Origin: JBFMFR01 sp040752025
GTDB lineage: Bacteria; Chloroflexota; Anaerolineae; Anaerolineales; UBA4823
DNA length: 64,000 nucleotides
Reading direction: 5' to 3'
Assembly (NCBI GenBank): GCA_040752025.1
Contig: JBFMFR010000003.1
Coordinates: 219,057-283,056, forward strand
The notes under the pieces were generated by a model. It did not search any database, was not told the DNA's origin, and saw only the letters and a program-made list of their open reading frames with translations. Below, in pieces: positions 26,783 to 35,853 of this stretch. Both the position numbers and the translations under genes were made by a program. Numbering within the stretch: position 1 is the stretch's first letter; the number at the start of each line of letters is the position of its first letter.

Positions 26783-27685
26783 GTGAGAATGAAAACCTCC
26801 GCTTCTCGCTCCGAAGATCTGATTACCCGCCTGATCGCCGCCTGCGGCTATTCGGCCATCGTCTTCGTCGCCATGATCTTTTACTTCCTGTTCAGCGAAA
26901 GCCTGCCCACCCTGGGCGAAGTCCCGCTGAAGACGCTGTTCAGCGGGCGCTGGTATCCCATCGAGGATTACTTCGGCATCCTGCCGCTGCTGGGCGGCTC
27001 GCTGATCGTCACCGTGGGCGCGGCCCTGGTGGCGGTGCCGGTCGGCATCGGCACCGCCATCTACATCGCCGAGATCGCCCCACGCTGGGCGCGTGAAGTC
27101 CTCAAGCCGCTGATCGAAGTGCTGGGCGGGCTGCCTTCCGTGGTGCTGGGCCTGCTTGGTATCCTGGTGCTCTCCCCCTTCCTGCGGCGCTTCCTGAACC
27201 TGCCCACCGGGCTGAGCGCCTTCACCGGCTCCCTGCTGCTCGGCGCCATCTCCATCCCAACGATCATCTCGGTGGCCGAAGACGCCCTGGATGCCGTGCC
27301 GCGCAGCTACCGCGACGCCGCCCTGGCCCTGGGCGCCACCGAATGGCAGACGATCTGGCGCGTGACCCTGCCGGCGGCCCGCTCGGGCGTGCTGACGGCG
27401 GTGATGCTGGGCATCGGGCGGGCCATCGGCGAGACGATGACCGTGATGATGGTCACCGGCAACGCCGCCGTGCTGCCCAACGGGCTGGGGGCGCTCTTCG
27501 CCCCGGTGCGCACCATGACCGCCACCATTGCCGCCGAGATGGGCGAAGTGGCCAACGGCTCCACCCACTACCACGTGCTTTTCTTCATCGGCATCCTGCT
27601 GTTCCTGATCTCATTGGCGGTCAACGTGACTGCCTCGCTGGTGGTCTTCCGCCAGCGCAAGCGCTCGGAGCGCATCCTGTCATGA
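26783..27685 (+). CDS. pstC: Phosphate ABC transporter permease PstC
   Basis: 300 aa from GTG at 26783; the ATG at 26789 is nearly as good. Six membrane helices and the permease EAA loop (YRDAALALGATEWQTIWRVTLPAARSG, about residues 174-200) that docks on PstB. Overlaps pstA by 4 bp (ATGA). Confidence 0.92.
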   Translation: MRMKTSASRSEDLITRLIAACGYSAIVFVAMIFYFLFSESLPTLGEVPLKTLFSGRWYPIEDYFGILPLLGGSLIVTVGAALVAVPVGIGTAIYIAEIAPRWAREVLKPLIEVLGGLPSVVLGLLGILVLSPFLRRFLNLPTGLSAFTGSLLLGAISIPTIISVAEDALDAVPRSYRDAALALGATEWQTIWRVTLPAARSGVLTAVMLGIGRAIGETMTVMMVTGNAAVLPNGLGALFAPVRTMTATIAAEMGEVANGSTHYHVLFFIGILLFLISLAVNVTASLVVFRQRKRSERILS

Positions 27686-28554
27686 CACAGCCGCACACCT
27701 CTTCTACGCGCCTGCGCAGCCTGACCCAATACCTGGGCTTCGGCCTGCTGACCGCCATCACCCTGGCGACGGTCATCCCGATCCTGCTGGTGGTTGGCTA
27801 CATCCTGGCCAAAGGCGCGCCGGCAATATCGCTGGAGTTCTTGCTCGGCTTCCCGCGCCAGGGCATGCGCGCCGGCGGCATCCTGCCTGCCATCGTGGGC
27901 ACTTTCTACCTGACCCTGGGGACAGCGCTCTTCTCGGTGCCATTGGGGATCGGCGCGGCGATCTACCTGTCTGAATACGCCTCCGAAAACCGCTGGACGC
28001 GCCTGATCCGCATCGCCATCATCAACCTGGCCGGCATCCCCTCGGTGGTCTACGGGCTGTTCGGCCTGGGGTTGTTCGTGCTGTTCCTCAACTTCGGCAC
28101 CAGCCTGCTGGCCGGCTCGCTCACCCTGTCGATCATGACCCTGCCGGTGATCATCAGCACAGCCGAGGAGGCCCTGCGGGCCGTGCCCCAATCCTTCCGC
28201 GTGGTGAGCATCTCGCTGGGCGCCACGCGCTGGCAGACCATCCGGCGCGTCGTGCTGCCCCAGGCGCTGCCCGGCGTACTGACCGGGGTCATCCTGGGCC
28301 TGGAGCGCGCTGCCGGCGAGACCGCCCCGATCCTGTTCACTGTGGCGGCCTTCTTCCTGCCGCGCCTGCCGCATTCCCCCCTGGATGCCAGCATGGCCCT
28401 GCCCTACCACCTGTTCGTCATTTCCACCCAGGTGCCGGGCATGCCCATCCAGATCCAGTACGGCACAGCCCTGGTGCTGCTGATCTTCGTGTTGGGGATG
28501 AACACGCTGGCCACCGTGATCCGCTCGCGGGCGCGCGCCCGCCGCCAGTGGTGA
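27682..28554 (+). CDS. pstA: Phosphate ABC transporter permease PstA
   Basis: 290 aa from the ATG at 27682 that overlaps the pstC stop; upstream in-frame codons lie inside pstC. Six predicted helices; EAA loop FRVVSISLGATRWQTIRRVVLPQA around residue 172. Forms the inner-membrane channel with PstC. Followed 22 bp later by the second pstB. Confidence 0.92.
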   Translation: MTQPHTSSTRLRSLTQYLGFGLLTAITLATVIPILLVVGYILAKGAPAISLEFLLGFPRQGMRAGGILPAIVGTFYLTLGTALFSVPLGIGAAIYLSEYASENRWTRLIRIAIINLAGIPSVVYGLFGLGLFVLFLNFGTSLLAGSLTLSIMTLPVIISTAEEALRAVPQSFRVVSISLGATRWQTIRRVVLPQALPGVLTGVILGLERAAGETAPILFTVAAFFLPRLPHSPLDASMALPYHLFVISTQVPGMPIQIQYGTALVLLIFVLGMNTLATVIRSRARARRQW

Positions 28555-28576
28555 AAGCAGAGGAGATTCCGGCAGC

Positions 28577-29347
28577 ATGATCAAATTCGCCATCCAGAAC
28601 CTGAACCTGCGCTACTCGGACGGCACCGAGTCGCTGCGCAATATTAATTTAGAAATCCAGGCCAACGCCATCACGGTGCTGTTCGGCCCGGCCGGCGGCG
28701 GCAAATCCTCCTTCCTGCGCATCCTCAACCGCCTGAACGATTTGGCCGACGTGGTGGCGCTGTCCGGCCAGGTGCTGTTGAACGATGGTCACGATCATTT
28801 CATCGACATCCTTTCGCCGCAAACGGATGTCGTCGCCCTGCGCCGCCGCGTGGGCATGGTCTTCGCACGCCCGGTGGTGCTGCCTTTCAGCATCCGCAAC
28901 AACCTGACTTACAGCCTGGAAGTGGCCGGCGTGCGCGACAGCGCCCGCCTGGAAGAAGCCGTGGTGCGCAGCTTGCAGCAAGCTGCTTTGTGGGACGAAG
29001 TCAAAGACCGCCTGAACGACCCCGCCGTGGCGCTCTCCGGCGGGCAGCAGCAGCGCCTGTGCCTGGCGCGCAGCCTGGCCCTGGAGCCGGAGGTGATCCT
29101 GCTGGACGAACCCACCTCCGGGCTGGACCCCATCTCTACCAACAAAGTAGAAAGCACCTTGCAAGAACTCAAACAGCGCTACACCATCATCCTGGTGCCG
29201 CATTCCGTACAGCAGGCCGCCCGCATCGCCGACCACGCCGCCTTCTTCCTGCAAGGCGAGCTGGTCGAGTACGCCGAGGGCAGCGCCTTATTCACCACCC
29301 CGCAAGATAAACGTACTGAAGATTATGTCGAGGGCCGTTTCGGTTAG
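28577..29347 (+). CDS. pstB: Phosphate ABC transporter ATPase PstB-like, Q-loop altered
   Basis: 256 aa. Walker A is GPAGGGKSS, the signature LSGGQQQR and Walker B VILLDEPTSGLDP are intact, and the H-loop VPHSVQQAARIAD keeps its His. The Q-loop, normally VFQxPNPFP, reads VFARPVVLPFS, so the catalytic-cation Gln is replaced by Ala. It diverges from standard PstB more than the copies at 25041 and 45847. Its intact signature and the intact Q-loop of the 25041 protein would together build one normal ATP site. Followed by phoB. Confidence 0.9.
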   Translation: MIKFAIQNLNLRYSDGTESLRNINLEIQANAITVLFGPAGGGKSSFLRILNRLNDLADVVALSGQVLLNDGHDHFIDILSPQTDVVALRRRVGMVFARPVVLPFSIRNNLTYSLEVAGVRDSARLEEAVVRSLQQAALWDEVKDRLNDPAVALSGGQQQRLCLARSLALEPEVILLDEPTSGLDPISTNKVESTLQELKQRYTIILVPHSVQQAARIADHAAFFLQGELVEYAEGSALFTTPQDKRTEDYVEGRFG

Positions 29348-29380
29348 AAAACGCGGAACGGCTTCGCTTGGAGGTTGCGT

Positions 29381-30085
29381 ATGGCAGAAAAAATCCTTGT
29401 CGTTGAAGACGAACTCACTTTACAGGAAACCCTGGCGTATAACCTCACCCGCCAGGGATACAGCGTCGAAACCGCCGGAGATGGGCAGACCGCACTGGAC
29501 AAAGCGCGCAGCCTGCACCCGGACCTGGTCGTGCTGGACATCATGCTGCCGGTGCTGGACGGCTTCGAAGTCTGCCGCATCCTGCGCCAGGAGATGAACG
29601 TGCCCATCCTGGTGCTGACCGCCAGGGACGATGAGATCGACCGGGTCATCGGCCTGGAGATGGGCGCCGACGATTACATCACCAAGCCTTTCAGTATGCG
29701 CGAGTTCCTGGCGCGCGTCAAGGCGCATCTACGCCGGGTGCGCATGATCCGCGAAGAGATGGACAGCGAGTCGACCCTGATCAAAGAGACTTACCGCTTT
29801 GGCAACCTGACTCTCGACCTGACCCGCCGGGAAGTGCTGCTGGATGACCAGCCGCTCTCGCTCAAGCCCAAAGAGTTCGATCTGCTGCTCTTCCTCACCC
29901 GCCATCGCGGCCAGGTGCTCTCGCGTGAGCTGATCCTGGAGCGCGTCTGGGGTTGGGAATTCAGCGGCGGCAGCCGCACAGTCGACGTGCACGTACGCTG
30001 GCTGCGCGAGAAGATCGAGCCAGATCCCGCCCTGCCCGAGCGCATCGTCACCGTGCGCGGCGCCGGTTATCGCTTCGAAGGATAG
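29381..30085 (+). CDS. phoB: OmpR-family response regulator (PhoB/PhoP-like)
   Basis: 234 aa from ATG 29381, 6 nt after GGAGG; the TTG at 29375 is too close to the ribosome-binding site. Receiver domain 1-118 with the phospho-acceptor Asp53 (VVLDIMLP), acidic EDE near residue 10 and Lys in TKPFSMRE. C-terminal winged helix (about 140-232: LSLKPKEFDLLLFLTRHRGQ, GGSRTVDVHVRWLREKIE). Between pstB and the kinase gene; very likely the regulator that binds the TTAACA-type arrays in this window. Confidence 0.92.
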   Translation: MAEKILVVEDELTLQETLAYNLTRQGYSVETAGDGQTALDKARSLHPDLVVLDIMLPVLDGFEVCRILRQEMNVPILVLTARDDEIDRVIGLEMGADDYITKPFSMREFLARVKAHLRRVRMIREEMDSESTLIKETYRFGNLTLDLTRREVLLDDQPLSLKPKEFDLLLFLTRHRGQVLSRELILERVWGWEFSGGSRTVDVHVRWLREKIEPDPALPERIVTVRGAGYRFEG

Positions 30086-30088
30086 ATT

Positions 30089-31861
30089 ATGTTCCACAGC
30101 ATCCGCTGGCGCATCGCCCTGCCCTACGTCATCCTGATCCTGGTCACTATGCTGGGAGTCGGCTTCTACATCACCTATTTCGCCCGCCAGACTTACCTGA
30201 GCGCCCTCGAATCGGAGCTGAGCGCCGAGGCGGTCCTGGCCAGCGAGACGGTCGGTCCGTTCATGGAGCCGGTTCCCGATCCGGTCACGCTGGACGCCCT
30301 GGCCAGGCGCTGGTCGACCCGGCTGGGCACGCGCGTCACCATCATCGCCGCCGATGGCGTGGTACTGGGCGAGTCGCACGAAGACCGCACACAGATGGAA
30401 AACCACCTCAACCGTCCGGAAATCCAGCAGGCGCTGAGGGAGGGCAAAGGCGCAGCCACGCGCTACAGCGTCACCCTGGGCAAATTCCTGCGCTACCTGG
30501 CCATCCCAGTCTACGCAAATGAGGAGGTGATTGGCTTTGTGCGCATGGCCCTGCCTGTCGAAACCGTCAATCAAACTGTAGCCAGCTTACAGAGCGCCCT
30601 GGCCGCGGCGACCTTCGTCATCACCATCTTTGCCGTGCTGCTGGCCCTATGGATCGCCGGGCGCAGCATGCTCCCCCTGGTCGAACTGACCCAGGCTGTC
30701 GGCCAGATTGCCGAAGGCGACCTAGCCCTGGCGCGCCTGGATAAAAGCCGGCTAAAAACCACCTCCGACGAAATCGGCGACCTGACCCGCGCCTTCGACA
30801 GCATGACTTTGCGCCTGCAAGAGCAGATCCAGGCCCTGGAAACCGAACGCAGCAAAATGGCCGCCGTGCTGGGGGTCATGTCGGACGGCGTCCTGATTGT
30901 AGATCGAGAAGGACGCATCCAGTTGATTAACGCCGCCGCTGAAAGCATGTTCAACGTGCAGGCCCAAAATACCACCAACCGCTCCGTGGCCGAGGTGCTG
31001 CGCCACCACCAACTGGTGGAACTCTGGCAGCGCTGCCAGGCGCTGGGCGATTCGCAGGTTGCCACCGTTGAGCTATCTAAACAGAAACTCTACCTGCAAG
31101 GCATTGCCACCCCCCTGGGCAAAGCTCTGCCCGGCAGCACGCTGCTGCTCTTCCAAAACCTGACGCGCCTGCGCCGCCTGGAAACGATACGCCAGGATTT
31201 CATCAGCAACATCTCGCACGAACTGCGCACGCCCCTGGCCTCGCTCAAAGCCCTGACCGAGACCCTGCAGGAGAGCGCCCTGGAAGACCCGCCTGCCGCC
31301 CGGCGCTTCTTGCAGCGCATGGAGACCGAAGTGGACTCCCTCAGCCTGATGGTCTCTGAACTGCTCGAGCTCGCGCGCATCGAGTCCGGGCGCGTGCCGC
31401 TCAAACTGGAGCCCGTGGCCCCATTCGAACTGCTCGAGCTGGCCGTGGAACGCCTGCGCCTGCAAGCCGAGCGCGCCGGCTTGCAAGTCGAAATCGACTG
31501 TCCAGACGATCTCCCCGAAGTGCTCGCCGACCCAAGCCGCCTGGAGCAGGTGCTGGTCAATCTGCTGCACAACGCGATCAAGTTCACCCCCAAAGCCGGG
31601 ATGATTTACGCCAGCGCCAGCATCCAAAACGAAAACATTCTGTTCAGCGTCCAGGATACCGGCATCGGCATCTCCGCCGACGATTTACCGCGCATCTTCG
31701 AGCGCTTCTATAAAACCGACCGCGCCCGCTCGAGCGGCGGCACCGGCCTGGGCCTGGCCATCGCCCGCCACCTGGTGGAAGCCCACGGCGGGCGCATCTG
31801 GGCCGAGAGCCGCGAAGGACAGGGCAGCAGCTTCTATTTCACCGTTCCAATCACGCACTGA
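30089..31861 (+). CDS. phoR: Membrane sensor histidine kinase (PhoR-like)
   Basis: 590 aa. TM1 about 11-32, extracytoplasmic sensor about 33-165, TM2 about 170-192, HAMP, a PAS-like region (about 250-350, GVMSDGVLIVDREGRIQLIN), HisKA with phospho-His377 (NISHELRTPLASL) and HATPase with NLLHNAIKFTP, DTGIGIS and GTGLGLAIAR. Four bases after phoB; the pair forms the two-component system for phosphate. Overlaps the convergent gene at 31851 by 11 bp. Confidence 0.92.
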   Translation: MFHSIRWRIALPYVILILVTMLGVGFYITYFARQTYLSALESELSAEAVLASETVGPFMEPVPDPVTLDALARRWSTRLGTRVTIIAADGVVLGESHEDRTQMENHLNRPEIQQALREGKGAATRYSVTLGKFLRYLAIPVYANEEVIGFVRMALPVETVNQTVASLQSALAAATFVITIFAVLLALWIAGRSMLPLVELTQAVGQIAEGDLALARLDKSRLKTTSDEIGDLTRAFDSMTLRLQEQIQALETERSKMAAVLGVMSDGVLIVDREGRIQLINAAAESMFNVQAQNTTNRSVAEVLRHHQLVELWQRCQALGDSQVATVELSKQKLYLQGIATPLGKALPGSTLLLFQNLTRLRRLETIRQDFISNISHELRTPLASLKALTETLQESALEDPPAARRFLQRMETEVDSLSLMVSELLELARIESGRVPLKLEPVAPFELLELAVERLRLQAERAGLQVEIDCPDDLPEVLADPSRLEQVLVNLLHNAIKFTPKAGMIYASASIQNENILFSVQDTGIGISADDLPRIFERFYKTDRARSSGGTGLGLAIARHLVEAHGGRIWAESREGQGSSFYFTVPITH

Positions 31862-32594
31862 TTTGCCCGTTGGTCAGGCTCGCCAGCGAACTGGCCTCAA
31901 AGACGCCCAATTCCTGCGCTTCCTGGCGCAGGCTGTCCACCAGGCGTGACTGTTCTTTGCGCGCCTGTTTGGCGCCGATGGCTTGCAAGCGCAGCACTTC
32001 TCCCAAGGCGCCATCCAGCGAGTTGGATAAACTGACCAACTGCGCATCTACCCGGTCCAGATAAGTGATCAACTGGCGCTGGTTCTCCAGCCTGCTCTCG
32101 AGGGCCGAGAGCGATTGGTTATATTCCTGCTGCACCACCGGGTCGGCAGCATTGGCCACCTGTTGGCTGAGGCGCACCCACTCGGATTCAAGATCTTCTT
32201 TGGCCTGAGAAACCACCCGGTAATTTTCAAGGGCGCTCACTCGCTGGCACAGGCTGTAAGCCTGGTCGGTCAGGGCATTGACCGCCTCCTGAACAGGCTG
32301 CAAGGCTTTGCGAATGGCAGGATCCATGCTCGCCAGGGCGTTATAAACGCTGACCTGCGCCCGCTCGATGCGGTCGAAACGCGCCTGGAAGCGCTGCGCC
32401 AGGGGCGTGCGCGAATGGACGCTATGGCTGATGCGCAAAGCCGGGTTGCGCGCCACCAGGACCACCATCACCAACCACAACAGGATTCCGACCGGGGCCA
32501 ACCACCACGCCGAACACAACCCGGCGGCAACAGACAGCGCCAGGATGGTCAAGTTGGCCGGGTTGAGCAAAGCAACAACAATCGGGGTTCGCAT
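31851..32594 (-). CDS. Membrane-anchored coiled-coil protein
   Basis: 247 aa. Two hydrophobic helices at residues about 8-26 and 28-50, then about 190 residues of predicted cytoplasmic coiled coil (RFQARFDRIERAQVSVYNAL to the C-terminus) without catalytic motifs. It lies 14 bp downstream of the vWA-fused binding-protein gene and is probably cotranscribed with it. No family recognised. Confidence 0.6.
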   Translation of the reverse strand: MRTPIVVALLNPANLTILALSVAAGLCSAWWLAPVGILLWLVMVVLVARNPALRISHSVHSRTPLAQRFQARFDRIERAQVSVYNALASMDPAIRKALQPVQEAVNALTDQAYSLCQRVSALENYRVVSQAKEDLESEWVRLSQQVANAADPVVQQEYNQSLSALESRLENQRQLITYLDRVDAQLVSLSNSLDGALGEVLRLQAIGAKQARKEQSRLVDSLRQEAQELGVFEASSLASLTNGQISA

Positions 32595-32608
32595 GAGTCT
32601 GGCTCTTT

Positions 32609-34294
32609 CTAGAAGAACGTGGCGATCTCTGCGTAAATCTTAGCAATCGTAGCCGGGTCGCTCTTATACTGCTTGCCGCCGGTTGCCTCAGCAATCTGGC
32701 GCAGAATCGTTTCATCTGCATCGCTGCCAAAAGCGATGGTAAAGACCTTGATGGCATTGCCGCCTTCTTCCGAAAAGCTGCCGATATCCGCCATCAACTG
32801 CTCCAGGCGATATTCCGAATCGGTGTCCATGCCATCCGAAAGCACAACCACGGCGCGAATGTGCTTTGGGTCGCCGTTAGCATTCAAATCCTGGTAAGCC
32901 TTATCGACTGCATCATACAGGCGCGTGCCGCCACCCTCGATCACCCCTGAAACTCTGCGGGCAATATCCTCGCGCTTCTCACCCACCGGGGAAAGCGGCG
33001 TCAGCTCAACGATCTTATTGCTGAAAAGCAGCACCTGCAAGCGATCGCGATCATCCAGAACGCCAATGAACTGCGCCAGGCTTTCACGCGCCGAGGATAT
33101 TTTATTGCCCTTCATGCTGCCCGAAACATCCATCACCACCACCAGATCGACCGGTTTCTTGGTTTCTTTCCACAGCGCTTCGATCCCTGAGATCACTTCG
33201 GCGCTCGGCACTTCCAGAACTGTCTTGGGCTCGTTGATGTCGACGCCGTGCTGGGCGTCCAGCGGGGCAGTCAATGGAATCGCGGGATCGGCTGGGCGGA
33301 AACCATATTCAATCGCTCGCGTCTGCTGCGGGCGATCGAGCAAGAAAGTTTCGAAATCCTGCGCCGCGGCGCGCTGCTCGTCGGTCACCCAGGGAGCATT
33401 GAGGATAGCATACGGGTGATTGGACCAGAACGTGCCCTCGCGTGGATAGATGGCAACCACGGGCAACTGTGAACTCGTGCCTGCCAGGCGCTTGCTCTCT
33501 TGAGCAACGATCAGGTTTTCATAGAGCACTGCCGCGCTCAGGTAAGATGGACCGCGCTCGAACATGCGCTCTGCGAAGAAACCGGTACTCGTACCGTAGT
33601 GGATGATAGAAGCCTGCACATCAGCCATGAAGGATTTCAACTGCTCATCCTGTAAATCCTGCAGAGTCAAGCCGCGCTGCTTGGCCGCCCCGGCGTAAGC
33701 CTGGGCAATAATCGAAACGATCCCGCTGTTACTGTAGTTCGGGTGGGTGTGGCCAAACTTAAACTCGCCCCATTCAGGATAGCCATAAGCCGCCCAACCA
33801 TCCTCGGAGGTCGCCAGGCGGGCGATATCACTCCAGCCCAAGGCCACATTCGGCCAGCCTAAGGCCTCTGCCATCGGCTTCCACATGGCAATCACTACCG
33901 GGCTGAGCACCAGGTAACTGGGAGAGCCCTCCACCAAATCACTGGAGTGGGTTTTGCGCCATTCGGCATTGGCCACCGGCACATACACATCCGAAGCCGG
34001 GCTCCATACGGTCGGCTGCAGCTCTCCGGAGATGATCGCATTGACCGATTCGATCGAGCCCATCGGGGTAATGTCGATCACAATCGTCGAACTGCTCTCC
34101 GTCTTGTGCCTGGCCTGGTTGTATTCCTGTACCAGGGGCTCCAGCCATTCTTGTTTTTCAGAACCATAAACGATGCTGACGGTTACCTGCTTGCCTCCCA
34201 GGCTGATCCCGCCGCCCCCACTGCCTCCGCAAGCCGACAACAACACGGTTACCAAAGTGAATATCGAAATGAGCACGTGCAGGCGATTCTTCAT
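32609..34294 (-). CDS. Lipoprotein: extracellular solute-binding domain fused to a vWA domain
   Basis: 561 aa. Lipobox at Cys22 (VLLSACGG), a bacterial solute-binding domain (about 35-370; VSIVYGSEKQEWLEPL, TVWSPASDVYVP) and a C-terminal von Willebrand A domain (about 385-555) with MIDAS DVSGSMKG and the later VVLSDGMDTDSE. The binding domain is paralogous to the protein at 34355: both have a W-[AG]-x-YG-x-x-EWG...KFGHT block. No cognate permease lies nearby. Probably an extracellular phosphate- or anion-responsive protein; the role of the metal-dependent adhesion domain is unknown. Confidence 0.85.
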   Translation of the reverse strand: MKNRLHVLISIFTLVTVLLSACGGSGGGGISLGGKQVTVSIVYGSEKQEWLEPLVQEYNQARHKTESSSTIVIDITPMGSIESVNAIISGELQPTVWSPASDVYVPVANAEWRKTHSSDLVEGSPSYLVLSPVVIAMWKPMAEALGWPNVALGWSDIARLATSEDGWAAYGYPEWGEFKFGHTHPNYSNSGIVSIIAQAYAGAAKQRGLTLQDLQDEQLKSFMADVQASIIHYGTSTGFFAERMFERGPSYLSAAVLYENLIVAQESKRLAGTSSQLPVVAIYPREGTFWSNHPYAILNAPWVTDEQRAAAQDFETFLLDRPQQTRAIEYGFRPADPAIPLTAPLDAQHGVDINEPKTVLEVPSAEVISGIEALWKETKKPVDLVVVMDVSGSMKGNKISSARESLAQFIGVLDDRDRLQVLLFSNKIVELTPLSPVGEKREDIARRVSGVIEGGGTRLYDAVDKAYQDLNANGDPKHIRAVVVLSDGMDTDSEYRLEQLMADIGSFSEEGGNAIKVFTIAFGSDADETILRQIAEATGGKQYKSDPATIAKIYAEIATFF

Positions 34295-34354
34295 AAACTA
34301 TCTACTCCCAGGCGGAACTTCCTGTTCCGCCATTGTCCTGAACAAACAGGCGAT

Positions 34355-35557
34355 CTAACGTTGAATATTGCGTATCCAGAAAGTCAATAAGGTGTCCAAC
34401 ACCGTCCCATCGGGCAGTTGTACTTCAGGCGGCAGGTCAACCCGGACGCCATTGGAAGCGTAACGCACCAATGGGCTGCCTGGCTGGTTCAAAGCAACCG
34501 TTGGATCAACCGGGCGAAAACCATACTTCAACAGGGCTGCTTCTTGCGCCTGGCGGCTGGAGAGATAGTCAATGAACACCCTGGCAGCCTCGACTTTGTC
34601 CGGCGTCACCCAATCTCCCTTGAGCACACAAAACGGATGGTCGCTCATTACCGTAGCCGGCGGGTAATAAATGCGCAGTTCGCCATAGCGCCCACGGGCA
34701 TTCTCGATCTGCTCGATGGCGGTCGCCTCGTAGACCGCGACGATGTCGTACTTACTGGGGCCGAAAGCGACGATATCGCGCATATAGGTGCCGGTGCTGT
34801 CGCCGAAATCCACAATCGCACCTTCGAAGCTCTTCAGCCAGTCCTGGAACTCGACGTCCGACAAAATATCGTCCGAGGTCAACCCCTCGGTCTTGCCGAA
34901 ATAGTTGTAAGTCATCAACAATACTGTCATGAAGCCGCTGTTCGACCTGGTGGGATCGGTATGCCCGAACTTGATATAGCCCCATTCCGAGTGCCCATAA
35001 CCGGCCCACCCTTCGGGGTTGATCAGCGCTTCACGCAGGCGAATCCACAGGTTGCCGTTGGGGTTATCCCCCCACAACACCTGAGCGCGATCCTGCCAGG
35101 CAACCAGCACCAGGGGCGTTTGCACCACTGAACGACAGGTAGATTTATCGCTTGGGTCTACCAACGGAAAACCATACTTGCTGCGCGAGAGGTCTTCCAG
35201 GATCGAAATTTGCAGCGAGCCAGCCGGGCTGATCACGTCCGGTTTGGCTTCGCCATCCAATACAGCCAGGTACATCTCGCGCGAGCCGCTCTTTTGCATC
35301 TCCAATTGGATTGGGTGACCGTTGACCCTGGGTGGGTTGGCCTTGAACTCGGTCATCACTTCATTGAGCCAGGCTTCCTTCTCGGTGGAATACAAAACAT
35401 TCAACACAATCGGGGGCGGAGGCGGCAGAATCAATTCGCGCAGCGGCGCGTAAGCGCTGCTGCGGAAAGCCGGAAAGACTAATGCAGCCACGAAAACGCC
35501 TAAAGCTGCAAAGCCATACACAAGCGCAAGTATCCAATTCAACCGAGAACTATACAT
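34355..35557 (-). CDS. Membrane-anchored extracellular solute-binding protein
   Basis: 400 aa. N-terminal uncleaved-looking transmembrane helix (about 9-32), Pro-rich spacer (LPPPPPIV), then a bacterial type II binding fold with VLYSTEKEAWLNEVM, PDVISPAGSLQIS and GYGHSEWGYIKFGHT. Paralogue of the binding half of the 32609 product but lacks the vWA domain. Divergent from the kinase gene at 35854, sharing a gap with two TTAACA-type arrays. Ligand unknown; no permease genes adjoin. Confidence 0.82.
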   Translation of the reverse strand: MYSSRLNWILALVYGFAALGVFVAALVFPAFRSSAYAPLRELILPPPPPIVLNVLYSTEKEAWLNEVMTEFKANPPRVNGHPIQLEMQKSGSREMYLAVLDGEAKPDVISPAGSLQISILEDLSRSKYGFPLVDPSDKSTCRSVVQTPLVLVAWQDRAQVLWGDNPNGNLWIRLREALINPEGWAGYGHSEWGYIKFGHTDPTRSNSGFMTVLLMTYNYFGKTEGLTSDDILSDVEFQDWLKSFEGAIVDFGDSTGTYMRDIVAFGPSKYDIVAVYEATAIEQIENARGRYGELRIYYPPATVMSDHPFCVLKGDWVTPDKVEAARVFIDYLSSRQAQEAALLKYGFRPVDPTVALNQPGSPLVRYASNGVRVDLPPEVQLPDGTVLDTLLTFWIRNIQR

Positions 35558-35637
35558 TATGAGAGAAACATCTCCCTAAAATAAATTTCGCGCATGTATT
35601 GTAGTCTACACAAACGAGCCGGTTTTTTATTATCTTG

Positions 35638-35664
35638 TTAACAATCGATCAACAGTTGTTAACA
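35638..35664. promoter_or_regulatory. Pho-box-like hexamer array (upstream copy)
   Basis: TTAACA-N5-TCAACA-N4-TTAACA (35638-35664). The spacing of 10-11 bp places each hexamer on the same DNA face, as in PhoP/PhoB boxes. Lies 81 bp from the start of the 34355 binding-protein gene on the minus strand. Confidence 0.55.
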
Positions 35665-35692
35665 TCAGAAGGGGGGCCTCGCCTGGCTTTCT

Positions 35693-35731
35693 GTAAATAT
35701 TTGTTAACCAAAGGTTTACTTGCGCTTAACT
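35693..35731. promoter_or_regulatory. Pho-box-like hexamer array before the second sensor kinase
   Basis: GTAAAT-N5-TTAACC-N5-TTTACT-N5-TTAACT (35693-35731), strict 11-bp period. Located 120-160 bp upstream of the kinase ATG at 35854. A direct repeat ACTGAACAGGT/TACTGAACAGGT also sits just before that ATG (35821-35842). Confidence 0.6.
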
Positions 35732-35853
35732 GGCGCGCCTTCCCCGGTTTGGTATGACATGATAAGCTTAGATTACCTGGTTAGACCATCACGCTGGACC
35801 TGCGCACCCCGCAGGCTACCACTGAACAGGTACTGAACAGGTATTGAGAGAAA

